Assembly: GCA_028023455.1 (NCBI GenBank)
Contig: JAQFVV010006502.1
Span: 930,001 to 994,000 of the forward strand
Reading direction: 5' to 3'
From: Epiperipatus broadwayi
Taxonomy: Eukaryota; Onychophora; Udeonychophora; Euonychophora; Peripatidae
Length of the DNA stretch: 64,000 nucleotides
In this document: positions 23,276 through 36,793 of the stretch, piece after piece
Position numbering within the stretch: position 1 is the stretch's first letter
Layout: each line of letters starts with the position of its first letter
The notes under the pieces: model-generated
The model's input: the letters and a program-made list of their open reading frames with translations, nothing else
Database searches by the model: none
What the model was told of the DNA's origin: nothing
Program-made: the position numbers and the translations under genes

Positions 23276-24254
23276 ATCATATACAGTCTTTTATCTGCAG
23301 AGATATTTTCCATTAATTCCTTAACTCTCCTCAACTTGTATTGACAAGGGTTAAGAACTTAACCAAAAATCCTTCTGTGGATTGAAAGACTGTATATAAT
23401 AGTTAATTACCATTATATTATTCTTTTTATTGTTATTACAATAGTTTTTTATTTAATGGACATATTATTTGTAGTATATAAATTAATGGAGTATGTAATA
23501 CAATAGATGACTGTAGCACAATTATAAACAGAGAATCCTACACTTTATCAATTATCATTAGTTAGTAATTTTATCAGAGAAAATTGTGAAAATTTTATCT
23601 TGGTATTTCTAAAATAAAACTTTCACCGTACTATAAATTTTATATTAAAAGTATCTTAGTAATGTATAGAGTCTTCCAAACTAGGCATATCTTAGAATAA
23701 TAATTAAGTATTAAAAAAGAAAATATTTAAAAATCCATAGTAATTGATAACATCACAATCTCTTGAACTTATAATGGAAAGATGGTGGAGATATTCAGAG
23801 TCATAAATCAATGAGTTTGGTAAAAATGAGAAAATGGATTTATGAAAAAGAAGTTAACATATTTATATACAATGCATTAAAACTCTCCTAAAAAGATAAC
23901 TCAAATTGGTCTACTTATCTTTTGCTAAAGGTAAATACAACATTGAATATAATGTTTTATTTGTTAAAGTACAAACAGTAGTTTTTGAGAATTGTTTATA
24001 GGTAGGACAGACAGTAATAGTTTAAACAGATTCATATGAAACAAATAGTTTAACATTAAAATAAAAGTTGTAATAATGAATAAGTTTATTTTGTTTAGTG
24101 ATTAGAAAAAATAAATTAGTTTAAAAAACAATACTATAAGTACATATTCTAGTAGCTGAATCTTAAAAGGTTATTAAGAGGTAAGTTACTCTGCTGAGTG
24201 AAAAAATAATATTATAAAAATGTCATATATTTTATATTTCACTATAAACTCATC
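23276..24254. other. Unassigned AT-rich DNA
   Basis: Apart from the short inverted repeat formed by 23267-23292 and 23384-23408 (AGACTGTATAT-type), I see no gene or repeat. Confidence 0.6.
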
Positions 24255-24300
24255 AACACTCCTTTAACACTTTAAGCAAATAATTTTATTTATTTAACAG

Positions 24301-24328
24301 TTTCGACTGTACTAGCAGTCTTTGTCAG
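24301..24328 (-). ncRNA. Hammerhead-like motif at the PLE 3 3' end
   Basis: Reads CUGACAA, then a perfect 5 bp stem GACUG/CAGUC with loop CUAGUA, then GAAA. The core has A where G is required (CUGANGA). Stems I and III cannot be closed convincingly. The position, downstream of the endonuclease frame, is where PLEs are known to keep hammerhead ribozymes. Confidence 0.5.
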
Positions 24329-25074
24329 ATCTACAACATAAAAAAATTAGACAAATATTATATCAATACAACCAAAAATATTATTCTTCATATTCTCATA
24401 TAAAATTATAATAAAACAAAATAATATAAAGCAAAAACAACTCAATCCAAAACCTTTCAACCAAAATTTTCCCATATCTTTTAAAAAACCCAAAACATAA
24501 AAACTAAACTATAAAAAATAATAATAATAAAATTTTTAATAATAAAAATATAAAAATTTCTTTAAAATCATTTTTAAATTATTTTTTAAGATTACAAGCA
24601 AATAAATGTATTAAAACAATTCAAATTTTATCATCAAACCATTAAAAACAAAACCCTTAAAACCCATTAAAACATTAATCTAAAAAATTAATACCAAAAA
24701 TTATAATTTTTATCATAATTACATATATAAGACCAAAAACCCAAAATCAAAAAATTAAAATTAAAAAGTAAACTTAAAAATAAAAATTAAAAAATCAAAA
24801 AAAAAAAAATATTAAAAATTAAAAAACAAAAAACAATAAACTAAAATCATTCTTTCCCCCTTTTTTTTACACTCTCATTTATACCCTACTTACTTCATTT
24901 TATACCTACATACCATCCCCTCAATTCCCTTCCTCATATATACTCTAATACTCCCTACCATCTTTACTTATTTAACTACTATCTTATAACATTTAATATC
25001 AATACAAACTTAACTATTTTACCTTAACTTTCCTTCTACCTTCACCTTTTCTCCTTTTTTTATTATTAACCACT

Positions 25075-25260
25075 TCCCAACTTCCTTTCTTTCCCCATCA
25101 ACTAGCTCCCCCTATTAACCACTTCTATTATTTAATTACCCTAACTCTTAATTCTTTATTAATTATTTCCCAACTTCCTTTCTTTCCCCATCACCTAGCT
25201 CCCTCTATTAACAACTTCTATTATTTAATTACCCTAAATTTTAATTCTTTACCCTATCAA
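25075..25260. repeat. 93-bp tandem duplication
   Basis: Two adjacent copies of a pyrimidine-rich segment beginning TCCCAACTTCCTTTCTTTCC (starts at 25075 and 25168) lie in the 3' untranslated part of PLE 3. Confidence 0.8.
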
Positions 25261-25312
25261 ACTTTACATTTCCCCTCACTTAAATCATTCTAAACTTTTC
25301 TACTGTTTAATT

Positions 25313-26029
25313 TCACACTACCAAAGTCCTTATCCCTTTTTCTTTATTAATACTAGGCCTTATTCTCTTAATTAACAATGATTCTCTTATCTTCCTGTCC
25401 CTTCTACTGTTTGCAAAAGTAATCATTTTTATACTTTCCTTCTCCAAATCATGCCCTGTCTCCATCATATGCACAAATACTGGTGAACTTTTTTCATACC
25501 TATGTTGCCTCAGCCTTGTATACATAGAGTTCTTTGTCTCACCCACATATTTATTTCTAACCCCCTTATCCCTACACTTTTTCTACTCTATCATATAAAC
25601 CCCATTAACATAATTCCTCTCTTTATCTATGTATTTATTATCCAAAACCTTCATCAAATTTTTTCTCTTCTTATTCATTATTCTGTATTTCACATCATTT
25701 CTATATTTTACATTAAGCTTTTCAATTATACTATTAATTTTCCTAACTATTCTATAATCATGTAATCTTATTCCTATATATTTGTTTTTCCTATCCCTTT
25801 TAATTACTCTTCTCTCATTCTCTTCTTCCTTTCTACATTTCCTTTCTAAACTCTCAATACTCCTCTTTATTATCTTTTCTGGATACTCACTATCCCTAAA
25901 CTCCTTAAATATCATGTCTATTTTCTTTTTATAATCTTCTTTATCTCTGGAATAATTATTTGCTCTAAATACTCTTGATGTTATAGAATTAATTTTAAAT
26001 TGCTTATCTACATCAGACTCCCAATTCAC
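25313..26029 (-). pseudogene. PLE 3 connector and GIY-YIG endonuclease with one internal stop
   Basis: The N-terminal part (26029-25583) has the KINSITSRVFRANNYS and FRDSEYPEKIIKRSIESL features of the PLE region after the reverse transcriptase, then a Lys/Arg-rich stretch. The endonuclease begins NGVYMIE (the GIY strand). A TAG follows, then 12 in-frame codons including a Cys, then YVGETKNS (the YIG strand), RLRQHR with the conserved arginine, and ETGHDL. Apart from that stop at about 25583 the endonuclease is complete to its natural end at 25313. Confidence 0.8.
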
Positions 26030-26050
26030 TATATTACCCTTTTCCTTCTT

Positions 26051-29000
26051 TCATCAAATAAGAAATGATCCTGATATTATAAGGTATATGCCATATTGAT
26101 TCTGATTAGTATTGTAGTGAAAAGACTGGGAAAGTATTGCCTATTTAAGATCATATTATTGAAACATTAACATTACAGCTTGTGATATTTTCTATAACCT
26201 ATTATGAGAAGAAAAGTAAGAAAATAATTTTAAACTATTTTACAAAAATGATATTTCAGAATGTTATGGTCAGCAAAAATAAAAAAGTAACAAAATATTG
26301 TTTCAGATTAAATATAAATATCTTATTTTGGTGAAGTTATGTGTGCCCTAATTTATTGAAAAAAAATATAATTCCCAAAAAACATAATGTTAAAAGAAGA
26401 CAGTAATTAATAGTAATATGGGTAGAGTCCATCATCTTAGTGATACATTTACTATTGAGCTTTCTGAAAAATTAATCACATGTTAAGTGATTATAAAGAA
26501 TGATTACTAGGAACTAAATTTAACTTGATTATATCTCATAATACAACCGGCATGATAAAATATGTTAATATTAATTGTATAAATTAGAAAAAAAGGAATT
26601 TACTGAATCAATAGAAACAATATTAATACAAAAATTTTATGCACATAAATTTTAATCATTTATTACAATTAGACAAAGTTAATAAATTAGTTAGAACAGC
26701 ATAAATTTGGAAGCGTTTATTTTTGACTTTAAGGATATCGTATAACTGACAGTATATAGTGTTTTATATACAAAAAATTATGAACAATACAAGAAATCTT
26801 CTTTTATATCTATAATCCAATAAACATGATGAGATAATTTAATATAAATTATTCTCAAAAATTAAATTCATAATTAAAGTTTGAATTTTTTCACAAATTA
26901 TTATTTCTATTTAAAGCATCATTTTTTTCCCTCTACAAATCTCACTTATCAGATTTTTTTTAATTTTTATCATCTACATTTTGGAACATTCTGAAGTGCA
27001 CTACCTTTGTAGCTACTGTTTAACAATAAATAAACTGATGTAAGTAATAGAAGAAAATATTATATAAATTAGAAATTAAAATTATTATTTTCTGTCATTT
27101 TTACAAAATAAATGTTATCATTATTGTTATTAAAGATTTGTAATTGTTTAATTATATATATATACATATATGGTTGTATATAAGACATATGCATGCACAC
27201 AAACACATATAATTGTGAGTTTTAATTTTTGGGATTGCTCTTATAACTACTGAATAGTTCATGTTATATTATTTCTATTTAATGTTTTGTAAAGTTTATA
27301 TATTATCATCCTTCTTTACTTTTGATGAACCATATTTTTTAAATTATAAACATAAATATATTCATAGATTAAGTAAGTCCAGATATGTTACTGTAATACA
27401 CAAGTCACATTCCAAAAAAATCATTTTAACAAGCTTGTACAGTGCCAACTCTTTCAAATTAATGTCAGTTCATTGGTCAGATAAAAAGATGACTATTTTA
27501 TTTAATTCCTTAAGTTGGATTAAACATCAGTACTATAAAAGTATATTAAATGTGTATAATTACATCTACCTTTTTATTTGAAACTGTAAACTGACATGAA
27601 AAATAATTACAAAAATTGTTGCTAATATAAAAATTTCACATTTTTCATTTACCATCTATGAATTTGGGGTTCATATAAATATTATATTTTTTGTTGTGAA
27701 TACCAGATTGGCATTAATCCAAAAGAATGAGCTTATTTATTAAATGTTTCTTTATGAATCCATCTTGTAAAATATAGAAATATGTTTGGGTTTACTTGAT
27801 CTGTGAATATATATATATATATATATATATTCTAACCTCCACCCGCGCATCCCCACCCCAAAACATACTGTTTATTACGAATCTTCCGGGTTCTAGCTCA
27901 GTTAACAAATAAATAAATGAAATATTCAGCATTAATTAAAATGATTACTAGCTCTAATTTTAAAATATAAATTCGGTTCAACTTTTAAAATGAATTAATA
28001 AATATTTACTATTTTCATGAGACATGGAGTGACAATACGGGGAACGAGATAGACTACATTGAGACATTATCCACACGATACTACCTCAATGGCATAAGAA
28101 CACTATCCCCTCTTTTTACTATTATACCAAATAACTAACTCATAGTATTCTTACGACTTTCTAAGCTCTATTCACTACGATTAAAATAATAATCATATCT
28201 TAATCTTCTTTATAACAAGAATCTAGCTCAATTAAATAAAATGAAGAAAAATAAAATAAAATCTCAGGTTCATAAATTGTATTCTAACTCATTTAAAATT
28301 ACGGTAGCAAAATATGAAAAGGGAATTTTATGTCATAATCTACTACACAGCAACTAACAATAATAAAAATAATAATAACAATAATAATATAATATAATCT
28401 TATTTCTTCCTGAAATGAAATAAATAAATACGTACGTAGTAGTAATTTCATAATCTGATAACAGAATACGTGTGGCAACATTAGCATATAATTTAATGTA
28501 ATATTGTGGCAACTGACTTATGACCAATGAATAATATAAAATTATGATATTTTATTTTAACATACCAATAAATTCTCAAAATTATTATAACACTTTTATG
28601 TTTACCTTTTGTGCAAAATCTATATGTCTGTTTCAATTATAAATGTATCGTGATTTCATGCATCCATGTGGAGAAATAACAACGCGGACACAAAACTTTA
28701 AAATAAATTTAAAAAAACAAAGTTTATTAACAACATAAATAAATTAACAATATTTTTACACTATGTACATTGGATATCCCTTACTCTCCTATCTCAACTT
28801 AGTTTATTAGTTTATAAAATGAAACCAAAATACTATTTATTTTTCCTAGTTAAATCTTATCTTTTTAACACTTAAGAAAATACAGTATTATTACTTGATT
28901 TATTATTATGGTTAGCTTATTACAAAATGCATTTCTTATATGCTTATCACAAACACTTTGCATCCCTAATATTATTAAAATTATATTTTTTTACAAAATT

Positions 29001-32000
29001 TACATTCGTAGTAAAATTCTACTAAATAACAAATTTTAGTTTTATATTGGTTGTATGGAATCTTACAAAGTCAAAACATTGTTCTACATTCGGTATTAGG
29101 TTTTTATTGTTCATTATCCGATGTTTATTAATCCTAATATTCTCATTCAAGCCTTACTTCGGATGATATAATTACAACTATTAATATACCATGCACAAGT
29201 ATATGTTTATTATACATTATTGAACTATTTTCTCAATAAATATGCAATACTTATTTTCTAAATATTATTTTAAAAAATTCATTCAACTTTTATTATCACT
29301 TTTAAAATACTTGGTTTAGATTTCTTTTCAAAATCTTATATTCATTTCTGAATTAATTTTACAATGTATTATATGATTCTTTCTCTCTTTATGATATTTT
29401 GGACTTTCAATTTTAAAGTTACACAATTCTATACATTCAAGCAAATAAACTATTCTTACATAAACGATAACTTATCTTCAGTTCTATTTTATTCATTATT
29501 TCTTTGAAAATATCTTTCTGACCGATGCAGATTCACGAAATAAGGATAGCGAAGATAGATGCATAGGATCAAAATATAACTAGAATATTACTCGTCATAA
29601 ACCTTGACAATCATGGCACAGTGAGTTAAAAGACACTATAGAGGAGTGACCTTTACCTGTCTACCAACCTCTATTATAGGAACGATGCTAAAGCTATTTC
29701 TTCAGCTTTATTATAACATCAAAAAGTTTAAAGATATGCAAAACACTGTCCAAACTATATGTGTTCAGTCATAGGGCTTAGTTAACTATACTGAAATCAC
29801 ACAAAACTAAATATGATCCAAATCCTTTATTTTTCCTATTTCTTAAAAAAAAAAACATCATCTTGGTTTCCTCTCCACTAGTACTTCCAAGTCACTATCC
29901 GATCTTATTTCTCAAGATTTTTCTATACTGTACATCGACAAATACATATCTGCATTTCTAACAATAATAAAATTCATTTATTTTAAAACTATTCCACTGT
30001 TCTATAAGAAAATCTTTTTACTACTTTCCTCGTATATTTAATCATATATAAACTACTTAAATATCTGAATACTTTATCACATGAAAGTTCAAAAGAATCA
30101 CACAATTGTTCTGTTAAATTATATTATTAATATACTTTAAATAAATTATTGCATGCATATTCCAAATTACTCCTATCTCATTATATGTTAAAAATGTTGT
30201 ATAAAATGTGTACATATAATTTAAACTTTCACACTTCATTCTTAATCAATAGATGATCTAAAAAAAATACATTATGCATTATAAATAACTATCAAAATTA
30301 CCAAACGATCTTTATCTTCTCGATCGCGTTCCGTAGGCTTCACCATTCCATTGATTCTTGTAGATATAAGACTCACATACATACACTTTATTTTTAAACA
30401 ATATTTCTATAATTTTATCAAGCTATTATATTTAAATCTCAATATTACTAAATTTATGTTTATATGTTTTCCCTAATCTCACATAGCATTTTATATTTTT
30501 AAAATAACTTAGTAAAATATTTAAACTATATTTACTGTACTTCTTTATCAAACTTTCTTGAAAACCATTCATATTAAAGCTAAAAAAAATGTTTATTATT
30601 TCTTCTTCAGTCACTTAATGTTCAATTTTAAGGTGAAACAATTATTGCTCTGTTTAATAAATATTCATAGATGACAATCCTTGGTTTTTTATCACATTTA
30701 ATACAATTATTAACTATGATATCAATTAATCCTGTAAAGAAAACCTCTAAATATTTTCTTCTAATATTTTCTGCTAATATTTTCCCACGCGACTTTTATG
30801 ATGCATCTTCTAGGTACTTTTATTTAAATATTCAGTAAATTTTTTCTGTCTCCATGGATCCATTTTATTAAGTATATTAGATTTATATTTTTCCAATTTC
30901 TCTTAGAGAAAGTTTTTCTGTTCTTTTTTTTCATAAAAACACAATAGCACTTTCATATCATTATTCTATAACTTTTTTCCTTCTTTTTTTTTAAAGTTCT
31001 GGTAACTATATACTTTGTAATATTTCCTTTAAAAAGACAAACATTCTTTCTCCATTATAACTTTTACATAATTTTTTCCTTATGATAAACGCATCTTAAT
31101 TTTTCCCATAGAGAAGTGTAAAAAAAAAACTTCAAAGTAGCCTTATAAATTTGTGCGTCATAATTTTTCCTGATGGCAAATAACTTCTCTTTTAAGTTTT
31201 CCATATAGTGTCCAAATTATATTCCTCTGAGTTACAATAATAAGTTTCTGGTTGAGCATAAATAAAGCTGTATCAAGGTACTTTACAAATATTTTTACTT
31301 TATCAATACTTCTATATACTGTTTTCTGTAGTACTTCCATTTTTACTGTAAGGTTTTGGCTAAACTTGAATAAAATCACTGGCAAGAAAACTTTTAAAAA
31401 TTAGCCCTTCATGTAAAGGCAGTCAAAATATTATATGTTTAAAAAAAAAACTTTTAAAATAAATACAAATTTTAAAATTATATCACTTTTCTAGCTTACG
31501 GTCTTATCCAGCTAAAAAAATGTTACTCCCTCCTTCACTTACACATTACTTTCTCCTGCTTCATCTAATTCTTTTATTTTGTCTGCTAAAATTACCTCCG
31601 TTGATTGGTTAATGACTTTTTTGCGCGAACAAATTTATACTTTTTTTAGTTTTCTAATAGACTAGACCTTTTAAAATAAAGAATTTATGATGTCATGTCT
31701 TAAATATTACTTAGAATAGTATTTTTAAATTCAATTATAGTTTTATCAGAATCATTTAAACTTCAAAACAATTATTAAAACAATATTTAATATCTATTTT
31801 AATATTAATATTTAATTTATCTTGTTTTTATTTAAATAAAATATTTAATTTTTTTATTAACTGTATTCAACTTTTAAACACTACTTAAATATTACATCAT
31901 TTAAACATTTAAAATAACTATTTAACATTTCAACATTCACTTTAAGGATCGATAGCAATTACATTTAGTTTTATAATTCACAAACTTTATTATTATTCTA

Positions 32001-32540
32001 ACAAGCGTGTGTGTGAAGGTATATAATATATAGTCACATGATTACTAACTTTAACAGATGATTTTTAATTTACGTCTCGGTCTAAATTACCAAAACTGAT
32101 ATATTTTATAAAAAATTTGGAAAATAATTTAAAAATGTAGAACTAAATATAATTCTCACCATCCTAAAGTTTCTTAAAATATATTAGATTAATTTTGACT
32201 ATTAAATACAATTATAATATTACATATCGTTTTTATTTAATTTATTAGTTTTAAAACATTACAATTGGATTGTTAATATACTTTTAACTATTTATAGCTG
32301 TGTTATTTTATATGGCCAGCTTTTACAACCATAAGCAAGGATAGAATTAAGCTTTATTTAACTGTTTTCTCTTAAAATAATCCATTACACTTTTATATAC
32401 CAGGTATTTTCAGCCTTAAATTGTACTATAAAATCTAATCGATCATACAATTATTTATATATCATACAAACATATCTTAAAATTTAAAATTTTTTAGTAA
32501 TTGACCATTCTACCCTATTATGACCTATAGATGAGGCCAC
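26051..32540. other. Large unassigned AT-rich region
   Basis: No repeat shared with the rest of the window and no clear gene. An AT run at about 27806-27830 is followed by a C-rich patch (27836-27862) and a region to 28110 that is somewhat less AT-rich. On the minus strand, 31385-30640 shows broken, lysine-rich frames (for example ILNKMDPWRQKKF near 30870) that could be an old retroelement, but I could not assign a family. Confidence 0.5.
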
Positions 32541-32937
32541 AATATATATATATATATTAAAAAATAATTCAATAAAAATTATTTAATAAGACAACTTTTT
32601 TAAAAAATATTATGTTTAATAAACTTTATCAACCCGGATTTCGCTTCTATATTGGAGCCTTATCAAGATGTAAATACACAAAGTTATATTATAATTCCTT
32701 CTATTTTACAGCAACTCCATCTATAGGCTTCATTTTACATTATACTTATAAATTATAATCATGTATTTACATTATATAATCATATATTTATATTTTAATA
32801 TTATTTATAAATTTCCTAATTTTCTCTTTTTTACATATTATAACTATATTTAATAATTTAAACTTATCATAATTAGAATGATAATTATTAATATAAATAT
32901 ATACATATAATTTACCTATAATTATACTTAACTTAAA

Positions 32938-33920
32938 TTTTCCAGCTATCTAATAACACCCATTTTCCAGCCAATTTTACAGGACCTTTAACTATATTCA
33001 TACATTTTTCAAAATTCTCTTGTATATACACAGATTCATAACATATCCTCTCACTATACTTTTTTACATATTTAGATCACTTGAATGTTTTTTTCACAAT
33101 TTATTCTATGTCCAGTATTTAAAAAATGTAGATAAATCCCTGATCTCATATCCTTCCTTTTAATTGCTCTATTATGTTCTTTACCTCTTTCTAATGTAGT
33201 TTTCTCTGTCTGGCCAATATATATCTTGTTACAAAATTCACAAATAATCTTATATACTAACCCAGCTTTATCATTTTCATTATCATTTTCTATATTACAT
33301 ATCCATTTCCCTAATGATCTATTGTTTTTCCATCCTATTTTAATATTATTAGGTAATTTTTCTCTTACCAATGCTTTATATACCCTATCAAAATATGGAA
33401 TTGAAATCCATTTATTATCTATAGTTAATTTGTGATTATTATAACATCTACTATCTTCATTTTTATTTTTAAAAAATTTACTTATATTTTTCTTTTTATA
33501 TCCCATACTAATATAATCATTTTCAACCTCCAACTTTTGTATTAATGCTACATCTTTATCTAAAGTTAATCTATTATTTTTCTCTTTAAACCCTTTCATT
33601 GTTGCCATTTTTTGAGACCATGGTTGATATGAACTTGGATCTATTATACCTCTTTTATCTTTCTTTTTAATATAATGTCTTACAAAAATATTACCTGTTA
33701 TGTCTTTCCTCATAAAAATATCTAAATATTTTAATCCTTCCTCTCCATTTTCTATCGTAAATTTAAGACCATATCTATTATTATTCATTTCATTAAATGC
33801 ATTATTTATACTTCTACTATTACCTATTATAAGTATATCATCAACATATCTATGATATTGTATAATTTCTTTCATTTTTATATATTTATCAATTACATTT
33901 TCCTCAATATAATCAATCAT
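32938..33920 (-). pseudogene. PLE 1 reverse transcriptase end plus GIY-YIG endonuclease
   Basis: Starts inside the RT palm: YHRYVDDILIIG contains the catalytic Asp pair, followed by LKYLDIFM and the thumb region (DPSSYQPWSQK). The endonuclease follows: GLVYKIICEFCNKIYIGQTEK holds both the GIY and YIG strands, with Cys residues between them typical of PLE endonucleases, then RGKEHNRAI and LNTGHRINC. A one-base insertion after KNIQVI (33072) ends the frame early; the plus-strand arm shows the undisturbed sequence. The N-terminal half of the RT is missing. Confidence 0.88.
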
Positions 33921-34042
33921 AATATAATATAAGTAAATTTTTTAAAAATAAAAATGAAGATAGTAGATGTTATAATAATCACAAATTAACTATAGATAAT
34001 AAATGGATTTCAATTCCATATTTTGATAGGGTATATAAAGCA

Positions 34043-34480
34043 TTGGTAAGAGAAAAATTACCTAATAATATTAAAATAGGATGGAAAAACAATAGATCAT
34101 TAGGGAAATGGATATGTAATATAGAAAATGATAATGAAAATGATAAAGCTGGGTTAGTATATAAGATTATTTGTGAATTTTGTAACAAGATATATATTGG
34201 CCAGACAGAGAAAACTACATTAGAAAGAGGTAAAGAACATAATAGAGCAATTAAAAGGAAGGATATGAGATCAGGGATTTATCTACATTTTTTAAATACT
34301 GGACATAGAATAAATTGTGAAAAAAACATTCAAGTGATTAAATATGTAAAAAAGTATAGTGAGAGGATATGTTATGAATCTGTGTATATACAAGAGAATT
34401 TTGAAAAATGTATGAATATAGTTAAAGGTCATGTAAAATTGGCTGGAAAATGGGTGTTATTAGATAGCTGGAAAATTTAA
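34043..34480 (+). pseudogene. Undamaged GIY-YIG endonuclease frame in the right arm of PLE 1
   Basis: Same endonuclease as on the opposite strand but without the frameshift. It continues past NIQVI through KKYSERICYESVYIQENF to GKWVLLDSWKI and a stop. It shows the intact C-terminal 35 residues of this PLE family. It lacks any reverse transcriptase and has no promoter of its own that I can see. The Met start here is internal to the original polyprotein, so it is not a natural gene start. Confidence 0.75.
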
Positions 34481-34746
34481 GTTAAGTATAATTATAGGTA
34501 AATTATATGTATATATTTATATTAATAATTATCATTCTAATTATGATAAGTTTAAATTATTAAATATAGTTATAATATGTAAAAAAGAGAAAATTAGGAA
34601 ATTTATAAATAATATTAAAATATAAATATATGATTATATAATGTAAATACATGATTATAATTTATAAGTATAATGTAAAATGAAGCCTATAGATGGAGTT
34701 GCTGTAAAATAGAAGGAATTATAATATAACTTTGTGTATTTACATC

Positions 34747-34774
34747 TTGATAAGGCTCCAATATAGAAGCGAAA
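34747..34774 (+). ncRNA. Decayed hammerhead-like motif, PLE 1
   Basis: UUGAUAA in place of CUGAUGA, then GGCUC/GAAGC-type imperfect stem, then GAAA. The same motif is in the left arm on the minus strand at 32639-32666. Probably inactive. Confidence 0.35.
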
Positions 34775-34940
34775 TCCGGGTTGATAAGGTTTATTAAACA
34801 TAATATTTTTTAAAAAAGTTGTCTTATTAAATAATTTTTATTGAATTATTTTTTAATATATTACGTTGCAAAGACAACATTATGAACAAGTTTTAATTTA
34901 AAATTTGATCATTTTTTGATATATATATATATATATATAA

Positions 34941-35122
34941 TTGAAATAATAAATTTAACAGTTTACAAACTATTACAAACAAGCTTTATATCCGCAGAAG
35001 TACTTTTGGTTAATTTCTTAAACCTGCCTCAACTGCCATTAAGAAATTAACAGAAAGTTACTTCTGTAGATTTAAGGATTGTTTTTAATAGTTTTTAAAC
35101 CGTTAAATTTATTATTTCAATT
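34941..35122. mobile_element. MITE-like foldback element
   Basis: Inverted arms of about 82 bp (34941-35020 and 35040-35122) around a 20-base loop. They share ATTGAAATAATAAATTTAAC, CAGAAGTA and GTTAATTTCTTA with scattered mismatches. No coding content. The arms extend almost the full element, as in miniature foldback transposons. Superfamily unknown. Confidence 0.6.
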
Positions 35123-36134
35123 ATAATTGCAATTTTGTTTTTAATTAACGGACATTTTATTTATTTTATATATATTCTAAATGTTGCACATATCATAGCC
35201 ATGATTGATGTACAGATTCATTAAATTATTAAAATGATAAACAATAAGGTTTGTAAATAATAACACACAAATGGATTTTATTTTTGGACATAATATACTG
35301 GTATATTTGACAACATTCAGATCAACAATTTTGATATTATCAAAAATTTTAATCAAATTTATTATAGTCTTTCATTTATTATTTACATTAATATCCACCT
35401 TTATTTCAGATCGCTATTTATGTGTATCATTTCAAATAACAATCTTTCTTTTGATGATATTATTCATTATAATGTTCATTTATTTTTGCCATTTTTTTAA
35501 TATCACATTTAAATTAAATACAGATTTTTGATTATAAAACTACATAAACATTTTTTAAATTATGAATAATCAACTTCTGCCTTTTAAAAGTGAAGAACAT
35601 TTAATATTCATCACCAAATGTGATTTTTTAAAAACATATTCAATGACAGAATTAATTAATTGTAATACTTAATCATGCTAGTTTTAAAAAAATGAAATCA
35701 AGTTAGAGCTTATGTAGTTTTTAAATGTGAAATTTTCAGCCTTCCATTGATTAGCATTTAGTATTAAATATCTCAATTTTATATTTTCTGTATAAAATCG
35801 TATTTTAATTTTTGACAAAAAGTTTATTTTCAGAAACCTGTTTTACAAGTTTTAATCAATGAAAAGTTTATACTTATCTAATGTGTATTTAAATTTTTAA
35901 AGTTTGATACTATCACCTAATAATTTAAACATTTGATTATGTTATATTTGATATTAGTGCTATCAAGTGCTTTTAATAAGGGAGTTTTTTTATATATTCA
36001 AGATAAAACAGTTATCATTAAATGTGTTAGTTTAAGATTATTTTTTGAAAAAATACATTGAATATATAGGTGATGCATGTAAATAATGATTACTATCTAA
36101 ATTACAGATAAAAGAATGTGTAATTAATGCATTA

Positions 36135-36137
<3 letters not shown>
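35123..36137. other. Unassigned AT-rich DNA
   Basis: No gene or shared repeat. A hydrophobic 86-codon frame at 35271-35531 has the composition of chance translation of T-rich DNA. Confidence 0.6.

Positions 36138-36220
<83 letters not shown>
36138..36220. repeat. (AT)n microsatellite, left flank of PLE 2
   Basis: About 83 bases of AT repeat ending exactly where the PLE 2 left arm begins. Confidence 0.95.
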
Positions 36221-36222
<2 letters not shown>

Positions 36223-36262
36223 AAAAAAATAAAGACTTATAAATCCAATAAATAATATAATA

Positions 36263-36290
36263 TTTCAACCAGAGGACTGGTTTTCATCAG
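36263..36290 (-). ncRNA. Hammerhead-like motif, PLE 2 left arm
   Basis: Intact CUGAUGA core, a 6 bp stem II AACCAG/CUGGUU with loop UCCU and one extra A, then GAAA. The same motif is in the right arm (38536-38563, plus strand). Flanking bases do not form a convincing stem I or III, so cleavage is uncertain, but the core and stem II match a hammerhead ribozyme. Confidence 0.55.
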
Positions 36291-36793
36291 AAAGAAAAAA
36301 AAATACACAGTAAAATGGCGATAATCAAAAATTACAGATTTGGTAAAAGATTAAAAATTTAACAAAACCCCCCTGATTGGTCACAAAATCTAACACAGAA
36401 TATCTACCCAATCAATGACAAAATTCAAACAAAAAAAAAAAAAAACTACATTCCCTCCTAATCAAGCTTAAATTCTACTTAAATTAAAATAAATATAAAA
36501 ATAAAAATAAAAAATCCAAAATTAAAAATTAAAATATACATATGTGCATACATAGAAAAATTAAACTATGCTCACACACAAAAAATAGCTGTGCTCACAT
36601 TAATATTCATTAAAAACTAAAATACTTATACATTTTAAAAATTATAGTTAGTGCAAAGTACAATAATTTATAACTAATTATTTATCTATAAACCAATTAA
36701 ACACAGATATTAAACATCCATGTAACCAATCTTTACATAAAAAAACCTCATATAAGAAAATTTTCACATAAAAAACACACATATAGAAATCAT

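Larger units (their letters stand above)
24255..26050 (-). mobile_element. Penelope-like element remnant (PLE 3)
   Basis: On the minus strand: the connector after the RT thumb (NSITSRVFRANN, YPEKIIKRSIE), then a GIY-YIG endonuclease, then a long pyrimidine-biased 3' untranslated region (on the plus strand) ending in a hammerhead-like motif at 24301-24328. The RT core is absent, so the copy is 5' truncated at about 26050. No inverted second arm is visible, unlike the other PLEs here. Confidence 0.8.
32554..34866 (-). mobile_element. Penelope-like element with inverted 3' arms (PLE 1)
   Basis: Left arm 32554-33488 and right arm 33926-34866 are inverted copies of each other over about 935 bp with only a handful of differences (around 99% identical by eye). 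Between them lie 437 bp of reverse transcriptase that occur once. The minus-strand copy is 5' truncated within the RT at 33920, and the plus-strand arm is a still shorter 5'-truncated copy. AT runs flank both sides. This is the known partial-copy arrangement of PLEs. High arm identity implies a recent insertion. Confidence 0.88.

Noticed and set aside
27880-27910. tRNA-like TAGCTCAGTTA near a C-rich patch
   Set aside because: Resembles an A box but no B box or acceptor stem follows within 80 bases.
33226-33435. 69-codon plus-strand frame and its exact twin at 33979-34188 on minus as a conserved gene pair
   Set aside because: Both are antisense shadows of the PLE 1 endonuclease; they are identical because they lie in the inverted arms.
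36221-36617. CRISPR-like or bacterial regulatory interpretation of the inverted repeats
   Set aside because: The repeats are long, two-copy and inverted, and flank a retroelement body. There are no short regularly spaced direct repeats, and the genome is eukaryotic.
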